Positions 1 through 8,915 of a stretch of DNA of 64,000 bases are shown in pieces. The notes under the pieces were generated by a model, which saw nothing but the letters and a program-made list of their open reading frames with translations, was not told the origin of the DNA and did no database searches. Made by a program: the position numbers and the translations under genes. Each line of letters begins with the position of its first letter. The first letter of the stretch is position 1. Origin of the DNA: an uncultured Chloroflexus sp. (lineage in GTDB: Bacteria; Chloroflexota; Chloroflexia; Chloroflexales; Chloroflexaceae); the NCBI RefSeq assembly GCF_937951745.1, contig NZ_CALFBQ010000048.1, forward strand, positions 1-64,000. The letters are read 5' to 3'.

Positions 1-141
1 GCGGCTTCGGGCTGCTGCCGCGCCGCCGAGATGTCGCGCGATGATGAGCGGTGGCCGGAGATCGTAGCGGGAGGGCTGGTGCTGGCCGTCGCGATGCGCA
101 TGCGGAAGCGGTTCATGACCGTGATGCTCGAACGTACATAA
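1..141 (+). CDS. possible C-terminal fragment of a CDS cut by the window edge
   Basis: Frame 1 is open from the first base to a TAA at 139-141 and has the high third-position GC typical of genes here. The 46 visible residues end in a hydrophobic stretch followed by basic residues (GGLVLAVAMRMRKR), which could be a terminal membrane segment. The family is not recognisable from so little sequence. The opposite strand also has a histidine-rich open frame without a clear start, so coding strand is uncertain. Its stop lies 5 bases from the stop of the convergent MBL gene. Confidence 0.35.
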   Translation, partial: AASGCCRAAEMSRDDERWPEIVAGGLVLAVAMRMRKRFMTVMLERT

Positions 142-145
142 CAGG

Positions 146-1114
146 TTAAGCCGTATACCGCACCAACTCATCGTCTTCGTGGCGTGCGATCATACCGTCA
201 GTCACCAGCCATTCGAGGTGGGCAATCGTTTCGGCAACTGCAAAACGCGCCTCGTGGGGAGTGAAGCGTTCGACGGCAAAGACTTGCTGTGCGACGGCAA
301 AGGCCGTTTCTGCTCCATTGCGCACCGCTTCCAGCATCGCGGCCAGCCGCTCGTGGTGATGCGCTTGCAATTCGGCTACCCGCTCGGCCCACCCTGTGAT
401 CGTCTTGCCATGGCCGGGCAGGGCCAGCTCAACCTCAAGCGTCGCCAATTCGTTCAGCGAGGCCAAATATTTGCGCAACGGATCAGGCTCGCTTTCCGGC
501 CAGACGCCGATGTGCGGCGTGATCTTGAGCAACACTTGATCGCCGACCAGCGCTAGCCGGTCATCGGGGGCGTAAAATACTAACTGGCCATCGCTGTGGC
601 CGGGGGCGTGGATCGCTAGAAAGCGCCGCTCTCCCATTGTGAGCCATGTACCCGCCGGCAGCGGCGTGAGTGGCGGATAAGGCCGGGTGGCAGCGCGCAA
701 GGCTGCGATTGCACCGACTACCTGTTGCACGAGATCGGCGGGCATGCCGTGACGGAGAAAATGGCGTAAACTAGGATCATCATGGTCGGCGCGGTGCATC
801 CACACCTCTTCGGCCAATTCGATCTCGCGCGGCGCGAGCAGCACTCGTGCCCCCGAACGCTCATGCAGCCAACCGGCCATGCCGAAATGGTCGGGGTGAA
901 AATGGGTGAGCACGATGGTGTGAATCTGGCGCGGTTCGAGGTCAAGCTCGGCGAAGGCTGCTTGCCAACCGGCTTCGCCGGCAGGGGTGTGCAAACCGGT
1001 ATCGATCACTGTCCAGCCCTGCGCATCGCGCAGCAAATAGACGTTAACATGGTTGAGGGCGAAGGGGAGCGGCAAGCGTAACTGGTACAGATTAGCGAGC
1101 AGTGTGGTGATCAT
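146..1114 (-). CDS. MBL-fold metallo-hydrolase
   Basis: A 322-residue metallo-beta-lactamase-fold hydrolase. The HxHxDH metal motif is seen at residues 71-76 (THFHPDHFG), followed by later metal-binding histidines in APGHSDG and PGHGK. This is the glyoxalase-II-like arrangement with a C-terminal helical extension. The ORF track starts at 1396, but the family N-terminus (a strand ending in the NVYLL/VIDTG pattern) begins at the ATG at 1114, which has AGGGA about 7 bases upstream; the longer form would overlap the divergent rhodanese gene. The substrate cannot be read from the sequence; family members hydrolyse thioesters, lactones or phosphodiesters. It is a stand-alone gene in a head-to-head pair with the rhodanese gene. 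Confidence 0.85.
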   Translation of the reverse strand: MITTLLANLYQLRLPLPFALNHVNVYLLRDAQGWTVIDTGLHTPAGEAGWQAAFAELDLEPRQIHTIVLTHFHPDHFGMAGWLHERSGARVLLAPREIELAEEVWMHRADHDDPSLRHFLRHGMPADLVQQVVGAIAALRAATRPYPPLTPLPAGTWLTMGERRFLAIHAPGHSDGQLVFYAPDDRLALVGDQVLLKITPHIGVWPESEPDPLRKYLASLNELATLEVELALPGHGKTITGWAERVAELQAHHHERLAAMLEAVRNGAETAFAVAQQVFAVERFTPHEARFAVAETIAHLEWLVTDGMIARHEDDELVRYTA

Positions 1115-1205
1115 ACAGCAGTCCCTGTGTAATGGCGCGACGCGCTGGCGAACAGCTATCTGCATTATAATACCGCGAGGATGTAGACAATACCACATTT
1201 GATGT

Positions 1206-1724
1206 ATGGAACATTTTGAGCCAACGTACACCAACCAACCGCCGGCATGGCGCTTGCCGGCAATCATCGGCGGCATTGTGCTACTGGCCGGCGTGCTCGC
1301 TTTCGTCATCACCGGAACCGGTGCGCCGGCACCGGCTGCCACTCCGACGGTTGCGCCAACCGTTGAGGCGGCGGCTGGCCACGGCGATTTCAGCAACAGC
1401 CTGCCTGCGCCGGTAATTTCGGTAGCTGATGCGCAACGGCGCTGGCAAGCCGGTCAGGTAATTTTTGTTGATATGCGGTCAGGCGACGCCTACAAAGCCG
1501 CGCATTTGCCCGGCGCACTCAGTTTGGCCTCGCCCGATCTCAACCAGCGGCTGGCGGCCTTGCCTTCCGGCTGGGTCATCATCACCTACAGCGATGCCAG
1601 CCGGCCAGAGGCGGGCCAACGTGGCGCGCAGATCTTCCGTGATCTTGGCTACGGGCCGGTCGCTGCGCTTGAAGGCGGGATTGAAGCGTGGCAGGCGGCG
1701 AACCTGCCAGTGGAGCGACCATGA
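1206..1724 (+). CDS. membrane-anchored rhodanese-like domain protein lacking the catalytic Cys
   Basis: 172 residues: a short cytoplasmic N-terminus, one membrane segment at about 18-38, an Ala/Pro/Thr-rich linker to about 65, then a single rhodanese domain (66-170) with the VDMR, AHLPGA and LEGGIEAW signatures. The active-site loop, normally starting with Cys, reads TYSDASRPEAGQR, so Ser129 sits where the persulfide-forming Cys is expected. The protein probably binds or scaffolds rather than transferring sulfur, as known for other inactive rhodanese modules. The domain most likely faces outside. Its stop overlaps the ATG of the downstream PHP gene (ATGA), which suggests translational coupling. 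Confidence 0.85.
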   Translation: MEHFEPTYTNQPPAWRLPAIIGGIVLLAGVLAFVITGTGAPAPAATPTVAPTVEAAAGHGDFSNSLPAPVISVADAQRRWQAGQVIFVDMRSGDAYKAAHLPGALSLASPDLNQRLAALPSGWVIITYSDASRPEAGQRGAQIFRDLGYGPVAALEGGIEAWQAANLPVERP

Positions 1725-2542
1725 TTGATTTGCACATTCATACCAACGCTACCCCCCACCATGCGACGTGGACACCGGTGGCATTGGCGGTGGCGGCGGC
1801 GGCCCGCGGTCTGACGATGATTGCAGTGACCGACCACAATACGACGGCGAATGTGATTACCACCGCGATGGCCGGGATGCACTACGGGGTGCAGGTGGTA
1901 AGCGGGGTTGAGATTGATAGCGCGTTTAATGGCAAGCTCTGGCATACGCTGGTGTATGGGGTTGATCCTGAGGCGCCGGCCCTGCTCGATCTGTGCGCTG
2001 AGGTCGTGAATCGCAATGCGTCCGATGCGGCGCAATTGCTGCGTGATCTGGCGGCAGCCGGCTTTCGACTGCCCAATCTCGGCGATCGTGACCGCCCGCC
2101 CACGGTGGCCGATGTCGCACTGACGTTGGCACGCCACAATGACTTGCCCGGACGGGTGGCCGGTGAGGGTGATGAAGAGGCTGGGATGCGCTTCATCCTG
2201 ACCCATTTTGCTGCGGCGTACCGTCCGTTGAGTGTTGACGAGATCATCAGCGTTGCGCACGATCTCGGCGGGTTGGCCGTGTTGGCGCATCCGGGTCGTG
2301 ATAAAGGTATCTATGCAATTCCCGCTACCGAGGACGACATTGCGGCCTTGGCCGCAGCAGGTCTCGATGGCATCGAGGTTTACTACCCAACCCACGATGC
2401 TGCCACGCGCGAATGGTTGTTGGCTGTCGCAGCTCGCTATAGTCTGCTTGTGTCGGGTGGGAGCGACTCGCACCATCCTCATCAAGCCTTGGCAACGTGG
2501 CCGGCCAAGGATTTGACGATGGTGAGCCGGCTGCGACGGTAA
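1721..2542 (+). CDS. PHP-domain metal-dependent phosphoesterase
   Basis: 273 residues of the PHP superfamily (YciV/TrpH-like). Metal ligands are seen in order: HIH at residues 5-7, TDHN, an acidic SGVEID motif, AHPGR, and a C-terminal GGSDSHHP. The family hydrolyses phosphoesters such as nucleoside 3',5'-bisphosphates or short oligonucleotides; the exact substrate here is unknown. The ORF track begins at 1688, inside the rhodanese gene, but the ATG at 1721 gives the canonical MIDLHIHT start and overlaps the upstream stop by 3 bases. The two genes are probably co-transcribed. Confidence 0.85.
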   Translation: MIDLHIHTNATPHHATWTPVALAVAAAARGLTMIAVTDHNTTANVITTAMAGMHYGVQVVSGVEIDSAFNGKLWHTLVYGVDPEAPALLDLCAEVVNRNASDAAQLLRDLAAAGFRLPNLGDRDRPPTVADVALTLARHNDLPGRVAGEGDEEAGMRFILTHFAAAYRPLSVDEIISVAHDLGGLAVLAHPGRDKGIYAIPATEDDIAALAAAGLDGIEVYYPTHDAATREWLLAVAARYSLLVSGGSDSHHPHQALATWPAKDLTMVSRLRR

Positions 2543-2958
2543 TTCTATCGCCAAGAGTGCGACAGCATTTAGATCAGGCGTGTTGTAGGGGGAGGTTGCG
2601 GTGGGTTAGTAGGAAGCAGTAGCCCCGTATCCCTCTGCTGCGTGTCTTCGCGATAACAAGAATCCATGTCCCTAGCGAACGACGAAGCCTACAGAGATAT
2701 ACGTTCCGCCAAAGCAGAAGATTGCTTCGGGCGTGTTGCTCCCTCGCCATAACAACAGGACGCGCCGCTTTCGTGTCCTTATGGTCTTTGCGCTAGACTG
2801 GAGCGACGCGGGCATCGTTGCCTGACAACAGAAGACTGTTGCGGGCGGGTGCTCCCTCTGCTCGAACCGTGTGCATCCGTCTCATCTAGGTGTATTTGTG
2901 CCCCATATTCCCTTGCCGTAGCGCCGAGCATGCGCTCAGAATGGTTGAGGTTGCAGTC
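2543..2958. repeat. gene-free stretch with a degenerate copy of the GATTGCTTC dispersed repeat
   Basis: No convincing gene is seen between the PHP and Nudix genes. The centre (about 2700-2760) reads CGTTCCGCCAAAGCAGAAG then ATTGCTTCGGGCGTG and CTCCCTCGCCATAACA. This matches the intergenic sequences at 37795-38035 and, more loosely, 54737-54905. A second weaker unit with GCGGGCGGGTGCTCCCTC follows at about 2825-2860. Short ORFs across it are by-products of the repeat. Confidence 0.6.
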
Positions 2959-3576
2959 ATGATAAATATTCAGTCGTTCGTTGATCGACTTCCAGCTCAC
3001 CACCAAGCTGAAGTGGCTGAACTTGCCGCCCAGTATGGCGTGCCGCGCTATCGCCACGTCGTGCTCGCCGATGGCACATTCGATCCGCTAATCAAAACCG
3101 ATCGGGTCGGTGAAGTTGGGATGGTCGTGCGCCGGCGCAATGGTGGCATCTTGGTCGCGCGCAAAACCTATTATCCGCCAGCAATTTTCCGGCTATTGAC
3201 CGGTGGCGTTGGGCCGGCTGAATCTATTGCGACGGCACTCGCGCGCGAAGTCGCCGAAGAGACGAGCCTTACCGTGCAGATCAGCCGGTTTTTGAGCGTT
3301 ATCACCTACGAAGTGCCGCATCCAACGTCGCACCGGTTTGTCAGTTACGTGTTTCTGCTCGATGAAGTAGGCGGCACGTTGCAGGTTGCCGACCCGGACG
3401 AGCAAGTTGCTGAGATGCGAACCGTATTGCCGGGCGAATTGCCGGGATTGGCTGTGCGGTTGCGCCAACTGCCTGATTGTAGTGATCTGGCGATTAGGGG
3501 TAATTGGGCCCGTTGGGGCCAATTTCGCGCCGTGATGCACGAAGAAGTGGGTGTGTTGTTGGCCTCTGGCACTTGA
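2959..3576 (+). CDS. Nudix hydrolase
   Basis: 205 residues with a complete Nudix box at about residues 82-104, where the Gx5Ex7REUxEE pattern is met by GGVGPAES and REVAEET. These hydrolases cleave nucleoside diphosphates linked to another moiety, using the box glutamates to bind Mg. The N-terminal 40 residues precede the Nudix strand set. The ATG at 2959 is preferred over the 2890 ORF start because GAGG lies 8 bases upstream and the upstream residues look non-coding. Substrate is unknown. It is transcribed alone. Confidence 0.85.
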   Translation: MINIQSFVDRLPAHHQAEVAELAAQYGVPRYRHVVLADGTFDPLIKTDRVGEVGMVVRRRNGGILVARKTYYPPAIFRLLTGGVGPAESIATALAREVAEETSLTVQISRFLSVITYEVPHPTSHRFVSYVFLLDEVGGTLQVADPDEQVAEMRTVLPGELPGLAVRLRQLPDCSDLAIRGNWARWGQFRAVMHEEVGVLLASGT

Positions 3577-3644
3577 CAGGCCGGCCCTTCCATGTAATAC
3601 TGCACACAATTGTTAAGATTTGTGTAGATTTGTGAGGGAATGGC

Positions 3645-4055
3645 ATGCTGCAAACAAGTGGTCTCTGGTTGGCTCTCGCCACCTTTCTTAGCATCTGGTG
3701 GGGGCACGTTGGCGTGCGTTGGCTTGAAGCGAAGAGCGTCGATATTCGGCCACCAATGGTTGCGTTGATCATCGCCGGTCTCATCCTCAACGTTGCTGCT
3801 CTCTTCGCGCCGAATGTCACCATCGGTGGCGTGTGCAGCGTGGTTGGGATTGCGCTATGGTGGGATGCGTTTGAGCTAGTGCGGCAAGATCGGCGGGTGC
3901 GCCACGGTCATGCGCCGGCTAACCCCAGCAATCCGCGTCATGCCCGTTATCTGGCCGAAGGGAAAGCAACGCTCCACGATCCACTCGATCGTGAACCATC
4001 TGATCCGATGGTAGATACGCAACCATCGGCACACCGTGAACCAGAAGTAGCCTAG
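3645..4055 (+). CDS. DUF4491-like small membrane protein (copy 1)
   Basis: 136 residues with three hydrophobic segments (about 5-22, 35-55, 60-75), followed by a conserved charged motif ELVRQDRRVRHGH...NPRH and a hydrophilic Pro/Ser-rich tail. The motif resembles the C-terminal E(L)xxQxxRVxxGW(x)PxNP signature I associate with DUF4491. The role of the family is unknown. The next gene encodes a second, divergent protein of the same type after about 40 bases, so the pair looks like a tandem duplication in one operon. Confidence 0.7.
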   Translation: MLQTSGLWLALATFLSIWWGHVGVRWLEAKSVDIRPPMVALIIAGLILNVAALFAPNVTIGGVCSVVGIALWWDAFELVRQDRRVRHGHAPANPSNPRHARYLAEGKATLHDPLDREPSDPMVDTQPSAHREPEVA

Positions 4056-4095
4056 TGTGCAAGTAGATGAATCGACCATACCATCGAGGTGTATC

Positions 4096-4431
4096 ATGAT
4101 GTGGGAAGGCTTAGCAATCGGCTTGTTCAGCCTTGGTATTATTGGTTTCGGTTTCTTCTGGGTTATCCGCATGGAATATTATCTCGGCTACTTATGGTGG
4201 CCGTACCCTATGCTGTTTGGCATTGGCATTGTTGTTCTGTCGCTGTTCGTCATGGATTCCGGCTGGTCAGCACTGCTCGGTGTAACCGGCGCTTCCTTCA
4301 TCTGGGGTGCGACCGAACTGAAGGAGCAAGCGGTCCGTGCCGAATTGGGTTGGTTCCGGCGTAACCCGCATCCGAAGCCGTTGCCACCGTTTGCTGCTCT
4401 TATTCGCAAAATCAAAGCTCCACATTTGTGA
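4096..4431 (+). CDS. DUF4491-like small membrane protein (copy 2)
   Basis: 111 residues from the ATG at 4096 (a second ATG follows at 4099); GAGGTG 5 to 8 bases upstream favours this over the longer ORF. It has three hydrophobic segments, a MEYYLG motif after the first, and ELKEQAVRAELGWFRRNPHPKP, which matches the DUF4491 C-terminal signature more closely than copy 1. Function is unknown. It ends just before a block of intergenic repeat. Confidence 0.7.
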   Translation: MMWEGLAIGLFSLGIIGFGFFWVIRMEYYLGYLWWPYPMLFGIGIVVLSLFVMDSGWSALLGVTGASFIWGATELKEQAVRAELGWFRRNPHPKPLPPFAALIRKIKAPHL

Positions 4432-4435
4432 TTGT

Positions 4436-4592
4436 AAAGACGCAGAGGGGTAAAGGGGCAAAGATTCTTAACGCAAGGAGGCAGAGAACGCGAAGGGCGC
4501 GGAGAATCTTAACGTAAAGGCGCAGAGGACGCAACGGATTTGGGATGGTTGTTATCCCACTGCGTCCTCTGCGTTCTTTGCAGTAAGATAGC
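4436..4592. repeat. GCAGAGGACGCA-type intergenic repeat block with inverted copy
   Basis: Several imperfect copies of an (A)CGCAGAGGACGCAA unit lie in direct orientation (4440, 4475, 4515), followed by an inverted copy TGCGTCCTCTGCGTTC. The last direct copy and the inverted copy can form a long hairpin. No ORF is credible here. It sits between the DUF4491 pair and the 5-formyl-THF cyclo-ligase gene and may act on transcript ends. Confidence 0.65.
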
Positions 4593-4665
4593 TGGCAGCC
4601 TCCTCTACGACGGTAGGCTTATAGTGCCTTTGCATTTGTTCAATGGAGCAGGTATCATCGACAAC

Positions 4666-5232
4666 ATGACCGAGCTTGCCGCCCAGAAAGCTGCTTTGCG
4701 CGCCGAAATGATTGCACGCCGCGATGCGCTGCCCGATCGTGATCGGCGCAGTGCGCAGATTTGCGCCTTGGTGCAGCAACTACCGGCATTTCTGGCAGCG
4801 ACAGCCATTCATTGCTATGTGCCGATGCGATCTGAGGTTGATACGAGATCGCTGATCGCGGCGGCGCTGGCTGCCGGCAAAGCGGTGGCCGTGCCGATCG
4901 TGGCCGGTCAGCACCGGCTGGAGCATAGCTGGATCGATAGCCTTACCGAAACCGAATGGGTGCGTGGCCGGTTTGGCACGCTCCAGCCGCGCCAAATCCG
5001 CCCGGCTCAACCCGGCGCGTGGTCGTTGACCATCGTGCCCCTGCTGGCGTTCGATCGCGAGCTGTACCGGCTTGGGTATGGCGGTGGGTTTTACGATGCG
5101 TTGCTGGCCTCTGCACCTGCTATCGCGGTCGGCGTCGCTTTTGCCGTACAAGAAGTGGCGCACGTGCCCCGCGAGCCGCATGATATTCGGCTTGATATGG
5201 TTGTCTGCGAGGATGGGGTCAGAAGAGTATAG
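4666..5232 (+). CDS. 5-formyltetrahydrofolate cyclo-ligase
   Basis: 188 residues. The family converts 5-formyl-THF to 5,10-methenyl-THF using ATP, which recycles folate. Visible signatures are an N-terminal R/K-rich helix with the RDALPD motif, and the hallmark substrate and nucleotide loop RLGYGGGFYD near residue 137. It ends with HDIRLDMVV, typical of the family. The ATG at 4666 gives the usual length of about 190; the ORF-track start at 4540 would extend into the upstream repeat. Confidence 0.9.
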   Translation: MTELAAQKAALRAEMIARRDALPDRDRRSAQICALVQQLPAFLAATAIHCYVPMRSEVDTRSLIAAALAAGKAVAVPIVAGQHRLEHSWIDSLTETEWVRGRFGTLQPRQIRPAQPGAWSLTIVPLLAFDRELYRLGYGGGFYDALLASAPAIAVGVAFAVQEVAHVPREPHDIRLDMVVCEDGVRRV

Positions 5233-5453
5233 CAGGGTCAGCGCAGCGCTCTGCCCTGCTGGCCGGTAGCGGATTCTTATCTGGCGCTGGTTCCTACTCT
5301 GCGGTATGATAAGAAGGAGAGGATTCAGTTTCCGTTTGCGTCGCTTGTTGATTAACCCCGATGGCATTCCACGGAAATAGATGCCTTGCCTCGCCTGTCT
5401 TTGGCAGCGATCGTAATCGGCTGCTGTTTGTAATGTCTAAGGAGTCTTGAATC

Positions 5454-6920
5454 ATGCGCGCCACCGATTTGCCGATGATTATTCAGGGTGGTATGGGCGC
5501 CGCCGTTTCTGATTGGCGGTTGGCGCGGGCCGTTGCCGCTTGCGGTCAGCTCGGTGTTGTTTCCGGCACCGGCATTGATACCATTCTCATCCGGCGCTTG
5601 CAAGATGGCGACCCTGATGGCGTAATGCGGCGGGCTATGGCGCATTTTCCCATCCCCGGCGTAGCCGAGCGGGTGCTTGAAGCCTATTTCCGGCCTGAAG
5701 GTCGGGCGCCTGATGAGCCGTATACGTTGCTGCCGATGTACAACCTGAAGGTGAGTAAAGAGCGGCAACAAGTGGCGATGTTAGCAGCGTTTGTCGAGGT
5801 TTGGCTGGCCAAAGAGGGGCATGATCGCCCAATTGGGATGAATTTGCTAACTAAAATTCAGTTGCCCAATTTGGCCTTGCTCTATGGAGCGTTGTTGGCC
5901 GGGGTTGACGTGATTATCATGGGCGCCGGTATTCCACGCGAAATCCCAGCGGCGCTCGATGCGTTGGCGGCTAACCAGCCGGCGCGCCTGACGGCAGAGA
6001 TTGAGGGTGACGATGGCGCACCGCCAACGTACATTACCTTCGAGCCGGCGGAGCATTGGCCGGGTGAGCCGCCGGCGTTGCGCCGGCCACTGTTTTTGCC
6101 GATTGTAGCCAGTGTGACGTTGGCGACGATGTTTGCGCGCAAGATTGCCGGCGTCGATGGTTTGGTGATCGAGGGCCCAACTGCCGGCGGGCACAATGCG
6201 CCGCCACGGGGCGAGTTGCAACTGAACGAACGTGGCGAGCCGATCTATGGGCCGCGCGATCTGGTTGACCCAGCCAAGATTGCTGCACTTGGCCTACCGT
6301 TTTGGCTGGCCGGCGGCACGGCTTCGCCGGAAGGGTTGGCGGCGGCACGGGCCGCCGGCGCAATGGGTATTCAGGTGGGCACGCTCTTTGCCTTCTGCAC
6401 CGATTCGGGCTTGGCTGATCCGCTGCGCCGTTCAGTACTCGCAGCGGCTGCCCGTAATGCAGTTGATGTCTTCACCGATCCGCGCGCTTCGCCGACCGGC
6501 TATCCGTTCAAGGTGGTGCGTTGGGAGGCCGACCCGGCGCAAGGCGTGCCGCGCCAGCGGATCTGTGATCTTGGCTATTTGCGCACGATGTATCGCACAC
6601 CGAAGGGAACCATCGGCTATCGTTGTGCCAGCGAACCAATTGCGACCTTCGTCAAGAAGGGCGGTGATCTGGCCGAGACCGAAGGCCGACGCTGTTTGTG
6701 CAATGCGCTGATGTCCAATATTGGGGTGGGGCAGGCGCGCACCGATATTGGCGTTGAGCCACCGCTGTTGACGAGTGGCGATGATCTGGTGCGGCTGCGC
6801 ACGATCTTCGATTTGACGCAGGGCTATTCGGCGGCTGATGTGATCGCCTACTTGCTGGGCGAGCGTTCGGCAATGGTCGTGCTGCCGGAGGCGCAACCGG
6901 CAGAGACCGTGGCACAGTAG
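5454..6920 (+). CDS. nitronate monooxygenase / 2-nitropropane dioxygenase-like flavoprotein
   Basis: 488-residue TIM-barrel flavoprotein. It opens with the family pattern MIIQGGMGAAVS, has a central EGPTAGGHNAPP (the NPD-family motif with the catalytic-region His), then LAGGTASPEG and GIQVGTLFAF for FMN phosphate binding. It is longer than classical nitronate monooxygenases (about 330-360) because of a C-terminal Cys-containing extension (GYRCASEP, RRCLCNALMSN). It may therefore belong to the long NPD subgroup found with FabD/PKS-like enzymes. A strong AAGGAG lies 9 bases before the ATG. No operon partner is obvious; the next gene is convergent. Confidence 0.8.
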   Translation: MRATDLPMIIQGGMGAAVSDWRLARAVAACGQLGVVSGTGIDTILIRRLQDGDPDGVMRRAMAHFPIPGVAERVLEAYFRPEGRAPDEPYTLLPMYNLKVSKERQQVAMLAAFVEVWLAKEGHDRPIGMNLLTKIQLPNLALLYGALLAGVDVIIMGAGIPREIPAALDALAANQPARLTAEIEGDDGAPPTYITFEPAEHWPGEPPALRRPLFLPIVASVTLATMFARKIAGVDGLVIEGPTAGGHNAPPRGELQLNERGEPIYGPRDLVDPAKIAALGLPFWLAGGTASPEGLAAARAAGAMGIQVGTLFAFCTDSGLADPLRRSVLAAAARNAVDVFTDPRASPTGYPFKVVRWEADPAQGVPRQRICDLGYLRTMYRTPKGTIGYRCASEPIATFVKKGGDLAETEGRRCLCNALMSNIGVGQARTDIGVEPPLLTSGDDLVRLRTIFDLTQGYSAADVIAYLLGERSAMVVLPEAQPAETVAQ

Positions 6921-6947
6921 AGTGAACACGGCAACGCCGGATGTTTT

Positions 6948-7919
6948 CTACCGCGCCCACGACAAGCCCGCATCGGCGTTGATGGTGAAATTGGTTGAAA
7001 TGCGGCGTGGTGAGTCAATCTGCAATCCTTTATCAGTAATCGTCACGCCGGCCAGATAGAGGTCAAACCCGCGCCCCCCCGGTGGAATGGCGAGAAAGGC
7101 AAGCATCGCGCCGTCGGGCGAAAAGACCGGTGCGCGGGCAGTACCGAGGTCGGTCAAGCGCACCGCCGATCCACCAGTAACCGACATGGCGTAGAGATCA
7201 CTTCCCCCGTTAATGCCGACGGCGAACACCAGCCAGCGCCCGTCGGGGCTCAAGGCCGGATCGTATGCTGGAACCGGCGCTCCCGGTAAGGGGGCAGCTT
7301 GGCCGCCGGCAATCTGGTACAGTTGTTGTTGCCCGTCACTGCCTAGTGGGGTACGCACCGCGATCAGATCGCCCGATGGCAACACGGCAATGCGGCCCAG
7401 ATGGGCATTTGCGTCGGCGAAGATAGGTTGGCGCTGGCCGGTTAGGTCATAACGAAAGATAGCCAGCGGCGCATCGGCTGGCGGATCACCCACCGGCGGC
7501 GCGCCTTGGGCCGCGGCGAGCAACCCGCTGCCATCGGGCAACCACGTTGGGTATAGCGCCCACATCGCGGCGTAGACCCGCTCGAGGCTGCCGGGGGGCG
7601 CAGCCGGGTCGTTGCGGGTGAGTTGGGCAATGGGAACACCCGCACGATCAGCAACGAGCACATCACTGGCGCCGGCTCGCGGCACAACGTAGGCGATCCG
7701 TTCGCCAGCATGATCAAACACGGCGTGGGTTGCCGGCGGTGCAATGACTTGGCGGGCCGTGCGTCCTTCCCACAACCAGATACCGCCGCTGTGGCTAAAC
7801 AAGAGCCTTCCGGGCAGTTCGTCGCCGCGCAGGGTCGCCGGTGCGGTCGGCGATACTGGCGCGGCTGGTGTGGCGCAGGCGGTAACGAGGAGCAGAAGCA
7901 GGATCAGGAAGCGATTCAT
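6948..7919 (-). CDS. lipoprotein with TolB-like beta-propeller
   Basis: 323 residues. A lipoprotein signal peptide ends in LVTAC, so Cys15 is the likely lipidated residue and the protein sits on the outer face of the membrane. After a short linker, repeated strands with LSPDGRWLVF and FSPDGAMLAF mark PD40/WD40-like propeller blades. Specific function is unknown. The downstream end is convergent with the nitronate monooxygenase gene. It lies 21 bases after the lipid kinase gene and may share its transcript. Confidence 0.8.
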   Translation of the reverse strand: MNRFLILLLLLVTACATPAAPVSPTAPATLRGDELPGRLLFSHSGGIWLWEGRTARQVIAPPATHAVFDHAGERIAYVVPRAGASDVLVADRAGVPIAQLTRNDPAAPPGSLERVYAAMWALYPTWLPDGSGLLAAAQGAPPVGDPPADAPLAIFRYDLTGQRQPIFADANAHLGRIAVLPSGDLIAVRTPLGSDGQQQLYQIAGGQAAPLPGAPVPAYDPALSPDGRWLVFAVGINGGSDLYAMSVTGGSAVRLTDLGTARAPVFSPDGAMLAFLAIPPGGRGFDLYLAGVTITDKGLQIDSPRRISTNFTINADAGLSWAR

Positions 7920-7940
7920 AAATAGTCGACAAATAACCTT

Positions 7941-8915
7941 TTACTCTTCTACGCGGCGGCGGCGCAGCCACGCCAGCAGGCGTTGCGGCCACCGGCGCGC
8001 GCTTGGCGGCGGCTGCTGGATCAGGTCGTCGGGCAGATCGGGCGGTAAGAGCGCACGCAAGGCCGCTGGCGCCACTGAAAAGCGCATAGGTGTCGTCCCA
8101 ATGGGATCGCCGTCGACCTGTACCGGCAAGGGTGGGCGTGTGATGACCTCGATCGTATGCACGCGGTAGTAGGAAATGTCGGGATTGAGGCTGAAGCGAC
8201 GGCGTAAGATCGCGATCAGATGGCCGATCGCATTAATTCCGTTATCACCCTTAATCACGCACACATCGAGCAAGCCGTCATCAATGCTGGCGCGGTGGGT
8301 AATCTTGACCAAGCCGCCGTACAGTTGCGAATTACCGACCACAATCATCAACACCCGCGCCTTGATCGGGCGACCGTCAAGCAAGATGCGGGCGCGAGTG
8401 CCGCGAATCCGCATCACCTCTTTGATGCCGTGCACCACGTATGCCAAAGCGCCAAACCGACGCTTTTCGTCGGGGCGGACATTCGCCGTAATTGCGGCGT
8501 CAAACCCAATCCCGGCCATCAACAGAAAGTAGCGATCGCCGGCGCGGCCCAAATCAATCGTGCGCGGCGACCATGCCAGCATCGTTTGTGCAGCGGCGCG
8601 AGGTTGAAGGGGTAAACCCAATTCGCGCGCCCAAACATTCATGGTGCCCAGCGGCAACGTGGCTAACATCGTCTGGCTACCGACAAGGCCATTTACAACC
8701 TCATTGATTGTACCATCGCCGCCGGCGGCCACCACTAACTCGTAGCCATTGGCAGCGGCTTGCCGGGCAAGGCAGCGGCCATCACCGGGGCCATTGGTCG
8801 GCTGCAGATCAACCACCCATCCCTGTTCTCGCCAGACCTGAGCGGCCGCCTCAAGTTCGGCTTCTAACTGTCCGGCATGGCCAGCAGTTGGGTTAAAGAC
8901 AATCAATGTGCGCAT
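7941..8915 (-). CDS. diacylglycerol kinase family lipid kinase
   Basis: 324 residues of the DAGK catalytic family (DgkB/YegS type). The N-terminal FNPTAGH motif binds nucleotide; AAGGDGTINEVVNGL is the GGDGT catalytic motif; LPLGTMNVWARELGL is the substrate-proximal GTxND-like motif, here with N-V-W in place of ND. It phosphorylates diacylglycerol or a related lipid using ATP. The extreme C-terminus is Arg-rich (RRRRVEE). It is the first gene of a probable two-gene unit with the lipoprotein. Confidence 0.85.
   Translation of the reverse strand: MRTLIVFNPTAGHAGQLEAELEAAAQVWREQGWVVDLQPTNGPGDGRCLARQAAANGYELVVAAGGDGTINEVVNGLVGSQTMLATLPLGTMNVWARELGLPLQPRAAAQTMLAWSPRTIDLGRAGDRYFLLMAGIGFDAAITANVRPDEKRRFGALAYVVHGIKEVMRIRGTRARILLDGRPIKARVLMIVVGNSQLYGGLVKITHRASIDDGLLDVCVIKGDNGINAIGHLIAILRRRFSLNPDISYYRVHTIEVITRPPLPVQVDGDPIGTTPMRFSVAPAALRALLPPDLPDDLIQQPPPSARRWPQRLLAWLRRRRVEE

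Noticed and set aside
1-141. Histidine-rich minus-strand frame at the left edge as a metal transporter
   Set aside because: No start codon in frame, and the plus-strand frame has better codon use and a clean stop.
1649-2554. 301-codon minus-strand ORF opposite the PHP gene
   Set aside because: It mirrors a well-supported PHP-domain gene and shows no family signature.
4436-4592. Possible CRISPR array
   Set aside because: Units are too short and irregular, with no constant spacer length, and one copy is inverted.
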